A DNA stretch of 64,000 bases from Branchiostoma floridae (Eukaryota; Chordata; Leptocardii; Amphioxiformes; Branchiostomatidae): positions 11,407,248 to 11,471,247 of the forward strand of contig NC_049995.1 in NCBI RefSeq assembly GCF_000003815.2. Reading direction: 5' to 3'. The stretch's first letter is position 1; every line of letters begins with the position of its first letter. Position numbers and translations under genes: made by a program. This document shows, piece after piece, positions 1 to 11,839 of this stretch. Below the pieces are notes generated by a model. It worked only from the letters and a program-made list of their open reading frames with translations. It was not told where the DNA came from and did no database searches.

Positions 1-2307
1 AATGCATTGAAGGGACCTGTAAAAAGACCAACATTTTTGAATATACATGGGATACTTGAAAGATGACATCTTTCTATACCGTCTGCAATCCACACATACC
101 CTGGAAGATGAAGATGGCATGAAGAATGTCCATGGAGGGCCTGCAATTTCCATACCTTCTGAAAGATGGCATTGCTGTTTGAACTCCTTATACAAGCTGC
201 AATATGGGTGGTCCTGCTGGGTGGCGTTGTTTCTCCATGAGTGAGTCCTTACGTTTAACTGTTTGGATACCTACCTGAAGAATCTTCAATTTGGTTATAT
301 GTTGTGAATGCTGGTGTTGTGTGTTTTTGTCTGTCCAGTATCTTGTTTCTTTTCAATGGCCTCCACATGCTATCGAAGAACTACTTGTAGTAAGAGTATT
401 AAATTTTTGCTAATTTGTTTCTTTGATATTTATGTTTGCTTTCTATCATAATTTGCCATGTACATATTGCAATTTCTGAATATGTAGGGTTGTTTATTTG
501 TCTGATTGGACAGTACTTTCATATTAGCAGATTTATTGTAATAATGTGCTGTATGTATTGGAATATTATGTTCCAGTTTTTAGTTCTGCTTCCCATTTAA
601 TTTCGACATTATTGACTTCCTTATACTTCACAAAATAACAGCTGTTTTCTCTTGTTTTATTCTATTTTCTAAATGCCTTTTTCATTGGTTGCTTCTGAAA
701 CTCTTTTTTTCCTAATTCTTTCTTTTATGCATTATTCTAATGGTTTCATGGTGAAAACGTTAAAATCAACTTCAATAACTGTGAATCATATGATTTGCAA
801 ACCATCAAGGTAACTGACCATTGGATTACTAGATATAAACATATTTCAAGCACCAAGCTTATGGTTTTCAAGCTCCAAGCTTACGATTAGAATCACTTTT
901 AATTTCATTACTTTGCTGATTTTTGTTCTATTACACCCTGGCCACCCCCACATGAAAGTCCACATGTCCTTCTTTAGAATAAGTAAGTTTTTTCATCAGA
1001 GTAATCAAGGTAGCTTGTACAACAGCTGAACAACTTTGTACAATCTTCCTAGAATACCCCCATCATAAAATGAATCAGCCCATTTTCAGTGATTTTAGGT
1101 GCATGTATGGACCGATGAACTTAACTGGTAGGGGTGGGCAGGTTCTACTCTACGTATTTAGCAAGCACACCCGGTTTGCTCACCATTTTCCAATTCCAAC
1201 CTTTTCTGTTGCTGCCGCTTTTTCCTGCATTTGAGCGCTACACAAGGCAAAACAAGTAGGTTAGCCCTTCTCTGGATGCTACAAGTTTACCTGTAGTAGT
1301 TTGCGTGCACTGTGCATTATTCTCTGACTCTCTCAGTCTTTTCTTTCTGTTTCTGTATTATATGTACAGCTGTGAAGCATTATAACAACACATGCTGGTA
1401 GTCTTTATACCATAGAGTATCTGCAATGACTTACCTTGGTGGGCTCTAACCACCATGCCACTGGAAGCAAAGCATGATTGGTCAAGACAAGTCACATGAC
1501 AAAGCATCCATCCAACTGCACCTGGCAGCTGACATCACAAAAACAAACCATGGCAAATGTTCATTAGCTGTTCCATTGAGTTTGAAAATGTAGAAAGCTA
1601 CACTATTTCTTTCACAATGTCATTTCTATTAAAGCTGCATTGACCAATGTTGACCAAGATACAATGTACCACCACTGTATGATACCATACAAGAGTCAGA
1701 GTTCCACGAAATGGAAGAATGAAAACTTGTGATGTCAGCTACAGGGAGCACTACCTAAGTTCCATTTTTTGTCTATCTGTAGGCAAGATTCAAACCGTTC
1801 AATGGTCAGGATTTTTTAGCTTAGCTAGAGTGTAAACTTTCTCTTTGCATGAAAAATTTTCTAGAAAGATTTCCTTAAATTGCCACCATTTTTGAGAGGT
1901 TTTAACTTTCTCTTCATCCTTGTTTTCAGATTTTTTATTCACTTTTAAACACCAATTACTAACAGCATTCTTATGAAAGGCAACATACTTGTTTAAAGCT
2001 GAAAAAATTCAAATACCATGACACCAACAAAGGCAGTTCATATGTTGGCCATACTTCATATCCTAGCATGGTTTAGTGGCATGGGTTCAACTACACTGGC
2101 CAAATGAGAAACACTGAAATGCCTGTAGCTTCTTGGTCAAATAAGCAATTTTAGATTTTTGTGCATAACTCCCCATTTGATGCCATTTTGAACAACAGGC
2201 TTTTGCAAGAATCTGGCCAACACACAGAAGAAGGCATGAAACTTTCTATTTTCAAACAGGTCGTAAAAAGAAAACAGATCTACAAGTTCAATGACACAAA
2301 GTCTTAC
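1..2307 (-). other. Rim intron (partial) downstream of the large exon
   Basis: This is AT-rich sequence with no recognisable PDZ coding on the minus strand, so the exon following the phase-1 donor lies beyond the left edge. Positions 50-200 contain loosely repeated GAAGATG/GGCAT/CTGCAAT words suggesting a degenerate short tandem. The stretch 1125-1165 (GGTAGGGGTGGGCAGGTT) resembles the terminus of the GGGTACC-type MITE seen near 40464 and 45057. Nothing else is supported. Confidence 0.7.
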
Positions 2308-3802
2308 CTTTCTCGCTCACACTTTCACTTTCCAGTTCAACGTCGTCACAACTTGTACACTCCGGCGTAGATCGGATTTCCTCCTCGGAACTGGACAGTG
2401 ACTGCTGACGAGCCCGATCGCGTTTGCTCTTCCGATGTTTGTGCGGTTTGGGAGGCGGGGGCCTGCTCACGTGCTCCGACTGGTCCGAACTGAGGGAATC
2501 GTTCCTCAGCATCGTCTCGTCGCGTTTCTGTTTGTACGCCGAGCCGGGTGCTTCCAGGTGCCCCCCGCGCCGCCCGTGAAGGTCCTGAAGTTTATTGCTT
2601 TCGTAGACGTCCCGGCCGTTTGCATACCGCGGCGAAGCAGGCCTCCCTGTTACCATGGAAACATGGTTAGCGCCGTGACCCCTTGGTGCCCTACGCCCAC
2701 CCTGAGTACCGTAATCCATCGTTTCTAAATGAGGTTGCGAAGCGTACTGCCTATATTTAGCCGGATATAAATTTCCTCTGCGATAATCTTGCTCTTCTAT
2801 GTATTGTTTAGACCCATACGGACCCGCTGAGGGTGAACGGGGAAGCCCACTTTCATTTGGACTCAGCCTACTCTGCCGTGAAGCACTCCTACCTTCACGA
2901 TAATGTTGCGGTTCCCCGGTCATGCGTACATCCACCATGCTGGGGCGGCGTTCCCTTTCCCGCGGAAGATCCCCGACACTGGGCCGTCGTTCCCGGGAAG
3001 AATTCCGTGGCGGCTCTAGCAGCTCAGCAGAATGCTGTCGAATAGCAGGTCGCCGCTCTCGTCCTTCTCTCGTTTCTCTCATTCCCTCTCTCCCTTCGGC
3101 TTGCCTAGTAGGTAGTCTTTCCTCCGGTGGAAGGGATTTGGGCGACCCATCTCTCCGTTTACGCGGATCGCGTTCTGCGCGTACAGCGTGATCGTTGCGA
3201 GTTTGGGGCTCCTGTTCTCTTATCATCTTGTTCTCCGTAATGACCTGCTTCTGTTGTGTCTGTTGAACGTCCTTTTTCCGCGCATTGTCACCGCGATTTT
3301 GTCGTTCTAACGTGTTCACATCAGCTCTCTGGGAGCCCCTCTGGGGCGGTTTATCAGTGTGTGGACTGGCACGGGAGTCCAAATTCGTGCTCCCAGATTT
3401 ATTTTGATCGATACTGAGAGATCCCACCCCAGAATCCTCCCTTGTCTGGTAGCGTCGTGTCCCCGACTCTTCCCCTCCCCTGGTGGAAAACTGCCTATGT
3501 AAAGCCCGTTGTTTACTGGTGGGAGTTAGTTTTTCACTACTTGCATCTTTTTCCTTCTCGGGATCCTTGCCCTTATCCTGACCGGGCAAATTGCCCGTCT
3601 TGGCATCGTCTTGAAATCTGGCTCGCTTCTCCTGAGGACGCCCCTCCGTGTCGGAGCGGGTGCCCTTTTCGTTCTCTTTGTTTGCAGCGGAATTCGTACC
3701 CATGTCTTCTAAATCTAAGGAGCCCGGTCTTCCAGTGATCCAAGCTCCAGACTTCATCTTGATCTCTTGCTGCTTGCGGCAAAGGTTGCATATCCACATG
3801 GT
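2308..3802 (-). CDS. RIMS: RIM large exon: end of zinc finger, SGAW motif, basic Ser/Arg-rich linker, pre-PDZ Ser-rich block
   Basis: This exon of 1495 bp (498 codons plus one base) begins at acceptor TTCCACAG|ACC (3803/3802), in phase with the upstream exon. It opens TMWICNLCRKQQEI, which supplies the last Cys pair of the zinc finger, then KSGAWI, the Rab3-contacting SGAW motif. A low-complexity linker rich in Arg, Glu, Gln, Ser and Pro follows, with many potential phosphosites, including two RERRPS motifs about 17 residues apart (DNA about 2920-3003). The end is highly conserved with RIMS1/RIMS2: ETMLRNDSLSSDQSE, then RPPPPKPHK, then SLSSSEEE, then DVELESESVSEKG. In vertebrates these directly precede the PDZ domain. 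The donor is GAAAG|GTAAGA (2308/2307), phase 1; the next exon should start the pre-PDZ and PDZ segment and lies outside the window. In vertebrates this stretch is, to my knowledge, divided among several exons, so one large exon is notable. No stop or frameshift interrupts it. Confidence 0.95.
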
Positions 3803-5930
3803 CTGTGGAAGAGGAAGAAAAGATATGTTTGTGAATAATTTCATCGGGTTGGTAAATGGCTGAAAAACGAATGCATTTACAATCACATGTTTACAGGATC
3901 CAACATTTCAGCAACCATCTTTCACCTTCCTCAGGGTAATAATTACAGGTTCTAGTCTCAACATGAAAATTGGACTCCTTGTTCATCATTTAAGAAAATA
4001 TGTACATGTTTAGTGTTGCATGTATCAATCCAATCTATCTGATCAATTTATCAAGTACACTAAATGTTGTCATGTTCATTTTGTGTGTTAAAATCTTCCA
4101 TATAATGATAATTAACTAATATTGAAAATCATACCCTCATTATTCATCAATCATAAACAATGCCGTAAATCACATTGCAAAAAATCTTTACTAGCTTTAA
4201 TAAATCAAATCAATAATAACAAAATCACACTAGTGACAGGTATATACATCATAAAGAAATCCTCATAGATTTTCAATCAATCAAATCATTGGTGAAAGCC
4301 AACATTCATTTATTGGTTTTTGTTCACCATGTAACTAAAGGTACAAAATATTGACTTGAAGCAGCCCATCCGACATTGACTTTGCCCTAATGAAGAATTA
4401 TGGTTGATTTAGCCGACATTATTACCCTGATTGCTTTCTGCCCTCTCAGACCAAGGGTCAAACCACAATTGATGTAATGGGGGACGTTTTAATGCCCATT
4501 CAGCAAGACCTAGCTTCAGTGGGGAGCTACAAGGTTTGCAGGGCTCCAAATACATTTCTTAATTTGCTGCAAACCTACAGAAGTATAGGTGTCATTCAGA
4601 ATCTGGTGTCACATCCATTATGTTTTCCCTGTGGTAAGGAAAAACATTGTTTTTGCTGGAGTGTTCTTTTTCTTTCTATAGGGCGAAGCTTATGTTATAG
4701 TTTAAATGCATGTGAGCAGCTAGACAAAAGGCTTCGGGGAAACATTTTGCATTTTTGCAAAAATGTTGTCTTTTATTTATTTCTTTGTTCAGCTGTTTAC
4801 AAACAGCCAGGGCTGCCCAACTAGCCATAGGCTATTGTCAAGGGCTAACCCTGTACATGTTCGCACATGTTGTCTTTCTAGTTCTTTTGTTTTCCTTTAT
4901 TCAATTTGAGAAAAATTTGAACAAAACCACTCCGTTCGTTTGCAACAGTGAATTCATAAATAGCAAAAGTGGACGTGGAGTGTGTTCTATATAAACAATG
5001 GAATCCTTTGTGATAAAACTAAGAAGGCTGTGTGATATAGGAAATCATCACCCGGTCCAGAACACACACATAATTGAACGTTATTGCGGCCCAGGTATGA
5101 CATAAACAGTAATTATCTACTTCAAACAATATAGCAGACACAGTTTTTATCAGCCCTTTGGTTCGCTGACAAACGGTTACCCTTGGGTATCTATCAACTG
5201 TACTAAGAGCCTAATGGTGTCAAAGGTCAGATGACTTGATAAGGTCAGAGGTCATCCAATAAAGGACAAATGTGTCAACCAGTACAAATGTGCTCTACAT
5301 ATACTGGGAACAGCATTACGGTAAAGTACAAAATCAATGGCTGCTATATTGTTAGGTTATCATGTCACTTCATTCCAATTTGCGTTTTCAGCAAAATAAA
5401 AATTTACAACAAATGGTCTAATCAATACCCATTTGTTTCTATCTTTCCATATAGACATATATAAAACCTTATCTATATCACTTATATTTTATCTGATATC
5501 AGAAAACATATGAGATACTTCATTAAAACTATATATAAAAGATACTTCAACAACTGAACAGATTTTGTAAGCTATATTATTCAGATAACATCCACTCTCT
5601 GTTGTCCACTTTCTTTCTTTGACTGACTTGTGGATACTAACTGAAAGGGAAGCATCTGTTTACAAAACCTAATCCAGTTGTTTTTTAAAGTAACTTTTGC
5701 ATTGTGTAAACATCTTAGTATCTGGATATCTTACCTTCTTCAACACATCTGACAGAGATACTATATTGATTCATCTTTAAAATGAACTAAGTCATAGATT
5801 CCATAATCTTCACAATTCAGAAGAAGACAAATATCTTTTTTAGATTTATATTTTCATAATTCTCCTTTACAATACACCTTGATTGAGAAGACTCTGCTAA
5901 ATGTGGTTAAGGTTTCTATATAGTGGGTGT

Positions 5931-6025
5931 GGCCTAAGACTAGCTGTCAGCCAATCAGAAAATCAGCTTTACCTTAAGAAAAAAATTAGAAGATTCTCTG
6001 ATTGGCTGACAGTTGGTTAGAGGCC
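5931..6025. repeat. Short hairpin MITE-like inverted repeat
   Basis: GGCCTAAGACTAGCTGTCAG... at 5931 is answered by ...CTGACAGTTGGTTAGAGGCC ending at 6025. The arms share CTGTCAGCCAATCAGA exactly, with about 34 bp of imperfect pairing and a short AT-rich loop. Confidence 0.75.
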
Positions 6026-7120
6026 CAAGGTATAGGCTGCAAGAGAAGCTCTGCATAGAAGACTGGATTTCATGGTCAGGATTCCTTAGTAGCAAGAAGG
6101 TTAACTATTTTGCCATCCTATGCATGAGCCAGAAACATGAAACATACTTTTCATTTAGAACAGCCTGTGACAATAAAGCCAGAGCGAATCGTGTAGTTTA
6201 TTGCACTGGTGGCACATCTGCCCCCCAACATTGATCCAAACTACTTATTACAGCCAGATCGCTGCTCATAAACCGGATAAACTGGCCTTGAATTATCAAA
6301 TTCAGTCAAGGATGTCCAAATTTTGGAGGCCATCGGTAATGTTATCATGACTTAAGTGGTCACTGCCACCATCTTTATTGCAACAGTGTTGCTATAAAGA
6401 CGTCCACAAAATTTATATTTTGAACGAGAAATTGAAGATCTAATTATACCTCTTTGAAATATCTCGAGTTTCGGTGAAATCCTTGTGAATTCATTGCTAA
6501 TTCTGTCTGTGTGCATTTTAATGCCAGGAAGTAGGAACAACTTTGGACCCTGGCCAAGCCATATTCCCTATCCTGCCAGTCTCCAGTTGCACCATCCTCC
6601 CCTTCACATCCTAGCACTCTAACAGTCTAAGACAAACAAGCACACAGACTGAAAACAATTCCTCCATACGGCGCCGCTGGGCAAATACATGCATGCTGTA
6701 CTTATCTGTCTTACCACTTTTTCTACCTGAGAATATTCTAATTCAACAATCACTTTTCTTTACCCCTCTAGAGACTTAAGATTCTTGCTGTATTCAACAC
6801 AGCCCATTGCCATACATCAGTACAAAACACTGTAACAATAAATTCGATCCACGAAGCCCCAAAAGACCTAAGCCAGGTCAATCACACAGGAAACCGACAG
6901 GCCCACAAAAGCACCCCCGTTGGCCGTTCTCCCATAAAAGTAACTGCAGCTTTCAAGTTCATTCACCGTAGTCACATGACGCCTTTGATGGTGCCGTAAA
7001 ATCCGACCGCACAATGGAATAACTGACAACTGGCCTGATCGCGCGAGCTGGCTGTAATCCACAGAGGCGTGTCCTCTTACATAAAACAATGGGAAGGCAG
7101 GCAACACTTTACAAGCTATC

Positions 7121-7435
7121 CAGGGCTTGAAATGCCAACTGCATCCTACAATTTGTTTGGGGGGGGGCAAATATAGATAACTTGCAACTTTGCAGGATGA
7201 AAAAATTAGGGATGGTACAATTGACTGACTAACTGACTAACTGACTGATAACAATTGAAGAGTATGATAAACTACGATCAAGCTAATCAACATGACAATA
7301 AAGCTTGTATTGTATTACTCACTGGGCAGAAACACTGGATAGGTAATCAAATTTTGTAGAAAGTTTTATTCAATAGCAGCAAAATTTCTGACAACTTGCA
7401 GAGTTGAGAGTAAGGGATAAGTATTTCAAGCCTTG
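7121..7435. mobile_element. MITE with CAGGGCTTGAAAT-type termini
   Basis: Starts CAGGGCTTGAAATGCCA and ends ATTTCAAGCCTTG, inverted to each other. The interior carries TTGCAACTTTGCAGGATG-type words and, near 7290, an AATAAAGCTTGTATTGTATT run like the 3' tail of a LINE. It belongs to the same terminal family as 27382-27761 and 59002-59211. No convincing target-site duplication was seen. Confidence 0.6.
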
Positions 7436-7997
7436 CAATCCCATGTTTTGTTTAAAGACAGTGTAAGCAGTTGTAAAATTTCTAATGTATTATGGAACAC
7501 AAATTTTGATAAAAGCATCGTCTTTTCATATTATTCTTGTATTATGAGTATTGTCAGTAATAAATTGATTTTTTTATTGGGATCTTCCACAAAAAGCACA
7601 CTTGGCAAAGAACTCAAGATTCAAAATTGACAGAACAGTAAAATCTTCCACATTCCAATACTTTATTTTAGTTTCATCCCTCAAGAGCCCCATCTGCCCT
7701 ACATGGTCCATAGCACCAAGTTCAGGACCTCAGATTCATCTAATTGCAATGGCAGCTATACCTAGTTCATTATTTATGGCCTAGGATTACTTTAATGTGG
7801 GACAATAATGGCCACCTGACACGGAAAACCTCAGGGCCAAGGTAGACCATTTTGTTGTGTGGTATAGCCTTTTTTGTAAAGATATATTGTAAATCATATA
7901 GAGAAAGATATCACATTGTGTACAGTGGAACAAGAACAATTCACTTGCATTATACTTGGGCCCAACAATCTTATTTTCTTGATTTTCCCCATATTAA

Positions 7998-9107
7998 CCC
8001 TCTCAACGCGAAAAGCCATTTTCGTGGCTTTCCCGTAGACCGCGAGAAGCCACGTACGGGGCTTCGTACGTCACGTTTTGGATTTTGAACTTCCTGCCCA
8101 CCATCATGACGAATCCCACAACTAGAACGCTGGTAATTGTAAGAGAACCAATCAATCAGAAAACATACAGCATTTTGACTTCATTCAAACCTTATGTGAA
8201 CGTAATCCAGACGCTAGATGATCATGAGTGCTTCAGGGGCCTCGTCGGCCGATAATGAAGATTTAGTGGAGGCTCCCACCAGCGGGGAAAGCGACGAACA
8301 ACAAGGTAAACAACTGGGTTTTTTTTGTGGAATATGTGCTGATGTCTCTTCATGCCAGGTTTGCGGTTTCGTACTGCTTATCTAGCTGCATTTTACAGGT
8401 TTGCGATAGCGAAACCTGAAGGTTTTACAGGCTTGCGATAGCAAACCTTTTTTTTTCAAATTTTTTTTTTTTCAATTTTTTTTTTTTAGATATTGTCAGA
8501 GCTTGTAGTTATACTTATGTGAACATATAAATGAAAGTGGTTGGAAGTTGTACTATTTTTTAAATAATATTACTACAATTTTTCCTCAACAAAACAACAA
8601 TTTCACATGATAATACAACAATACAATTGTTCAACAACAAAACATGTGATTATTATAAACTATATTTTGGTTTTCTCCCCAGCATCCAGCAGTGACAACA
8701 TCGATGAAGATGATGAGCAGTGTGAAGATGTTTGATGCCCATCACATAATACCAGCATTGCTCTTGTATTATAATGTATTTCTGTGTAGTTTCAGGATAA
8801 GTAAAGTATGTTTTTGTCCCTGAATGGACTTTTTATTTTGTGAGACATGTTTTTGTTTTGTTTTGCATATTGTGTTTTTGTTTATTGTTATTACTATTAC
8901 TACTATCAGATTGATGGTATGATGCTTTTTGCTTTTATTGGAAAGGCCAGTCTGTGAGCTTTCCAGAAATATATAGTTTTCCTAGTCTACTCCTTACATA
9001 GCAGCTGTAATAATAATTAACAAAAAGTACTAATTGACACCTGTATAGACTGAAATTATATGTCGTATATGGTATACAGGAAAAAATTTTATGACGTGCT
9101 GAGAGGG
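7998..9107 (+). mobile_element. Non-autonomous piggyBac-type transposon, TTAA flanks
   Basis: The element runs from CCCTCTCAACGCG to CGTGCTGAGAGGG, a 13-bp inverted repeat with two or three mismatches. It is flanked on both sides by TTAA (7994-7997 and 9108-9111), the hallmark target site of piggyBac. The left subterminal region (8010-8090) contains complementary words (AAGCCACGTACGGGGCTTCGTACG), a further inverted repeat. At 1.1 kb it is far too short for an intact transposase but retains a small spliced reading frame (8224-8735). Superfamily assignment rests on the TTAA site, the CCC start and the acidic leader. Confidence 0.75.
8224..8735 (+). CDS. Putative two-exon acidic mini-ORF inside the piggyBac-type element
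   Basis: Exon 1 is 8224-8305 (ATG to CAACAAG|GTAAAC) and exon 2 is 8683-8735 (TTTTCTCCCCAG|CATCC to TGA). The junction is in frame and gives 44 residues beginning MSASGASSADNEDLVEAP, then GESDEQQ, and ending DNIDEDDEQCEDV. It is rich in Ser, Asp and Glu. piggyBac transposases usually begin with such an acidic, unstructured leader before the catalytic DDD domain. The simplest reading is the first exon or exons of a transposase whose catalytic core was lost by internal deletion. The 378-bp intervening segment is AT-rich with poly(T) runs, and a LINE-free 3' flank follows. Expression is unproven; the open frame over 44 codons with two good splice sites could be fortuitous. Confidence 0.4.
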
Positions 9108-9403
9108 TTAAGAAGATATTTAGCAAAAGTAAGATGAAAACAAAGTATTGGAGGGAAAATTGAATCTTGCTACATTCTGTCCATTTGAGCGCAATTTCTT
9201 CTCATATTCTGTTAGCATGTTGGAAGATATTCCAGTTCTATATTTTAGTTCAATCTTAGTAAAAAAATCCCCGAATAACCAAGAAATTGTATATGGGTGT
9301 GGTCTTAGTATACAGACTGTGCACATATTTTCTAAGCATCCCATAGAAATTCCTAATGGATTATTGGGATTGATTAGGACACAGAGCAGTAGGAAACATC
9401 ATT

Positions 9404-9827
9404 AGGCCTAGGGAAAAAATAGTATGTTTTCGGATACCCGACCAACACTACCAAAAATCTGCCAACCCTAGACTTTTTTGGTAGGCCTATGGCATCGTAA
9501 GATATAAAATATCAAACCTGAGTCATGAAAATCATAACAGAATTCCTGTATTTCACACTCTGTTAACAGATGAAAGCTTTGATTCAACAGTTAATGTAGA
9601 AATGTGAAGTAAACATGATACTGCTTTGTTTAGTTATTCCAAAATTACGTACAATTGTATAATCACATTCTGAAAATACCAGTGTCCCAAATGTATTTCA
9701 ATATAATTACATTGTTTAACAGTATTTGTTGGATCACTTCGTCCAAATGCACGTAAAATAGCGACCCCTAATGGACAAAATTTTTCAGCAACGTAATTGG
9801 AAACACAATATTCTTTTCCCTAGGCCT
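9404..9827. mobile_element. MITE with AGGCCTAGGGAAAA inverted termini
   Basis: Left end AGGCCTAGGGAAAAAATAGT and right end ATTCTTTTCCCTAGGCCT form an inverted repeat of about 26 bp. It is flanked by CATCATT (9397-9403) and CATCACT (9828-9834), a 7-bp near-perfect target-site duplication. The interior has no coding capacity. A second copy begins at 63924. Confidence 0.75.
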
Positions 9828-10110
9828 CATCACTCAAGCTAGGGGAGACACAAGTAAGGGTACGCAAGTGGAATACATGTGTGTAATATGTGGCAGCTAT
9901 AATCAAACCGGTTCTCCTGCAACTCACTCATAAATGTTATAGGCAGGTAATTTGACTCCTGTGAAGAGGGAGTACTTGAGATGTTTTACAGGTCTCCTAC
10001 ATGTCTAGAATGATAAGGAACCAGTCAGAGATTTTCTTCTTTTTTTTTTTTTTTGAAAGGAATTGAATAGAAGTACCTGGGAACAAATAGGTGGAGTGGG
10101 GTCAGTCGTT

Positions 10111-11325
10111 TAGCTAGGATTTTATTGTAGGGGTTCCAAATGTCTTGGTGATTTGCGGTCCGGGGACATTTATCTTCCATGTTGCAGAGTTTTAGAGTAT
10201 TTTAAGTTTGATTTAAATGGAGTCTCCTAAGGTATCATGAGGGGCACAATTACTGTCAGAAAGGCACAGTGACCTGGTAGCATCCCTAGTCAATCAGAAT
10301 TTTATGCTTGTCAGAGGATGTGCTCCCCAGTGTAAGGGTATTTAGTGCGTCCAATTTCTTGTCATTTTTAGGACGCATTCCATATGACGCCTGGACACAT
10401 GCCTGGCTAAAAGCCTGGTAGGAGTGGTTTGAATTTTTTCCCTTCCATTTTTACAGAATTTGAAGTTAAAATGTGATATTCTAAGTTTTATTGAGGTGGG
10501 AAATTACTGTCAGACAGATCACAGTTGAAGCTTGTGGCCACATATGACCTAGTAGCATCCTTGGAAAATCCTTATTTGATGCTTGTCAGAGAATCTGTTC
10601 CCTTCATTATGAGGGCACATGGTTAAAGAATGGGATGCAGGACTCCTATTCCTATTCATAATCCCTGAAACCTTTTAACCAAGCAAGTTGTCTCCTATAG
10701 GACTGCATACACAGACATTATCTATTGTTAGGAGTCCATTCTAAATGATGGAAAGATATGGGAGCTGAGCTTCCAATTTCGGGCACAGTAATCTAACCTA
10801 GAAAAGGAACCAGGCCTTAACTAAAGCAGACATCAGTGGGATAGAACAAAAATAGAAGTCCAACCGGCGCCACACAGGAAAGAAATGGCTCATCTGATGA
10901 GTCTGCAGTAAGCTAGGAAGGACATTTTTGGCAGNNNNNNNNNNNNNNNNNNNNNNNNNNNNNNNNNNNNNNNNNNNNNNNNNNNNNNNNNNNNNNNNNN
11001 NNNNNNNNNNNNNNNNNNNNNNNNNNNNNNNNNNTTTTTAAAAATACAAAAATTGGACGCACTAGATGTCCTAGATGAAAATTCTGATTGACCAAGGATG
11101 CCACTAGGTCATTTGTGGTCAGTCTTCTACTGTGACCTATAAGACAGTATTTTTGCCCCTCAAGATACCTCAGAATGCACCATTTAAACTTAAAATTCTC
11201 AAAAACTCTGCACCATGGAAGATGGATGTTCCTGGACCCCTACAATAGTGGCATCTATATCACTTGCCACAGCTTACCAAAAAATTTGGACAACCTTTGA
11301 TAAAATCCTAGCTAAAAGCCTGGTA
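10111..11325. mobile_element. Foldback-like composite repeat with an assembly gap in its centre
   Basis: Sequence near 10111-10440 (TAGCTAGGATTTTAT, GTCCGGGGACAT, TTGCAGAGTTTTAGAG, ATGGAGTCTCCTAAGG, GACCTGGTAGCATCC) reappears inverted at 11041-11325. A partial direct copy lies at 10450-10620. The same family recurs at 63135-63547. The centre holds a 100-N gap, as expected where long inverted repeats defeat assembly. Confidence 0.6.
10935..11034. other. Assembly gap (100 N)
   Basis: A run of exactly 100 N, a conventional placeholder of unknown true length, inside an inverted-repeat element. Confidence 1.
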
Positions 11326-11839
11326 GATTTCCTGGCAAAAAATATGCTTGAACCTCAGGCAATTTTGAAATTTTGCGACCTTCTGGTGATCAAGGAATTT
11401 CGCTCAAGGACACCAATAGTGTGAAGCTGGCTTAAGAAAAGCACAATGAGAATCGCATAAGTGAGTAATATGTCTTTCGATAACCCAAATACGTCACTTT
11501 GTAGCGTGTGCAGTCCAGTGATTATTGGCCATACCTCTGGACCAATAAGCCTTGAGTCTGAATTCAGGCCGTGTCGCTCACCCGACATGCACTCAAAAGG
11601 GTTAGAGGGACGGGACGCTAAGCCATGGTCCACTGTCTTTTGCTGACTTCAGTTAACTTCCCTGGTACAATGAACCTGTAAATACTGTATGCAGCATCTG
11701 TCTTCTCTGTCACAAACAGTGAAAGTTTAGCTCTTCAGGGAGTTAAACTGGATCAAGATCACTTTCCTTCCCTGTACTTTTTCTCTTACTGTGTTGAATG
11801 GTGTTGAAAAGTCCTATACTTTTATAGTTCTAAGCACTA

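Noticed and set aside
2435-3191. Plus-strand open frames opposite the Rim large exon (2435-2728, 2833-3045, 2922-3191, 3442-3738)
   Set aside because: Antisense shadows of a GC-rich coding exon; the minus-strand translation matches RIM unmistakably.
10913-11104. Open frames spanning N runs (also 49041-49433 and 49091-49372)
   Set aside because: They exist only because unknown bases are translated as X.
11355-11633. 92-codon minus-strand frame beginning MDHGLASRPSNPFECMSGE
   Set aside because: Not assignable; the DNA beneath looks like repeat-derived sequence and no splice context was found.
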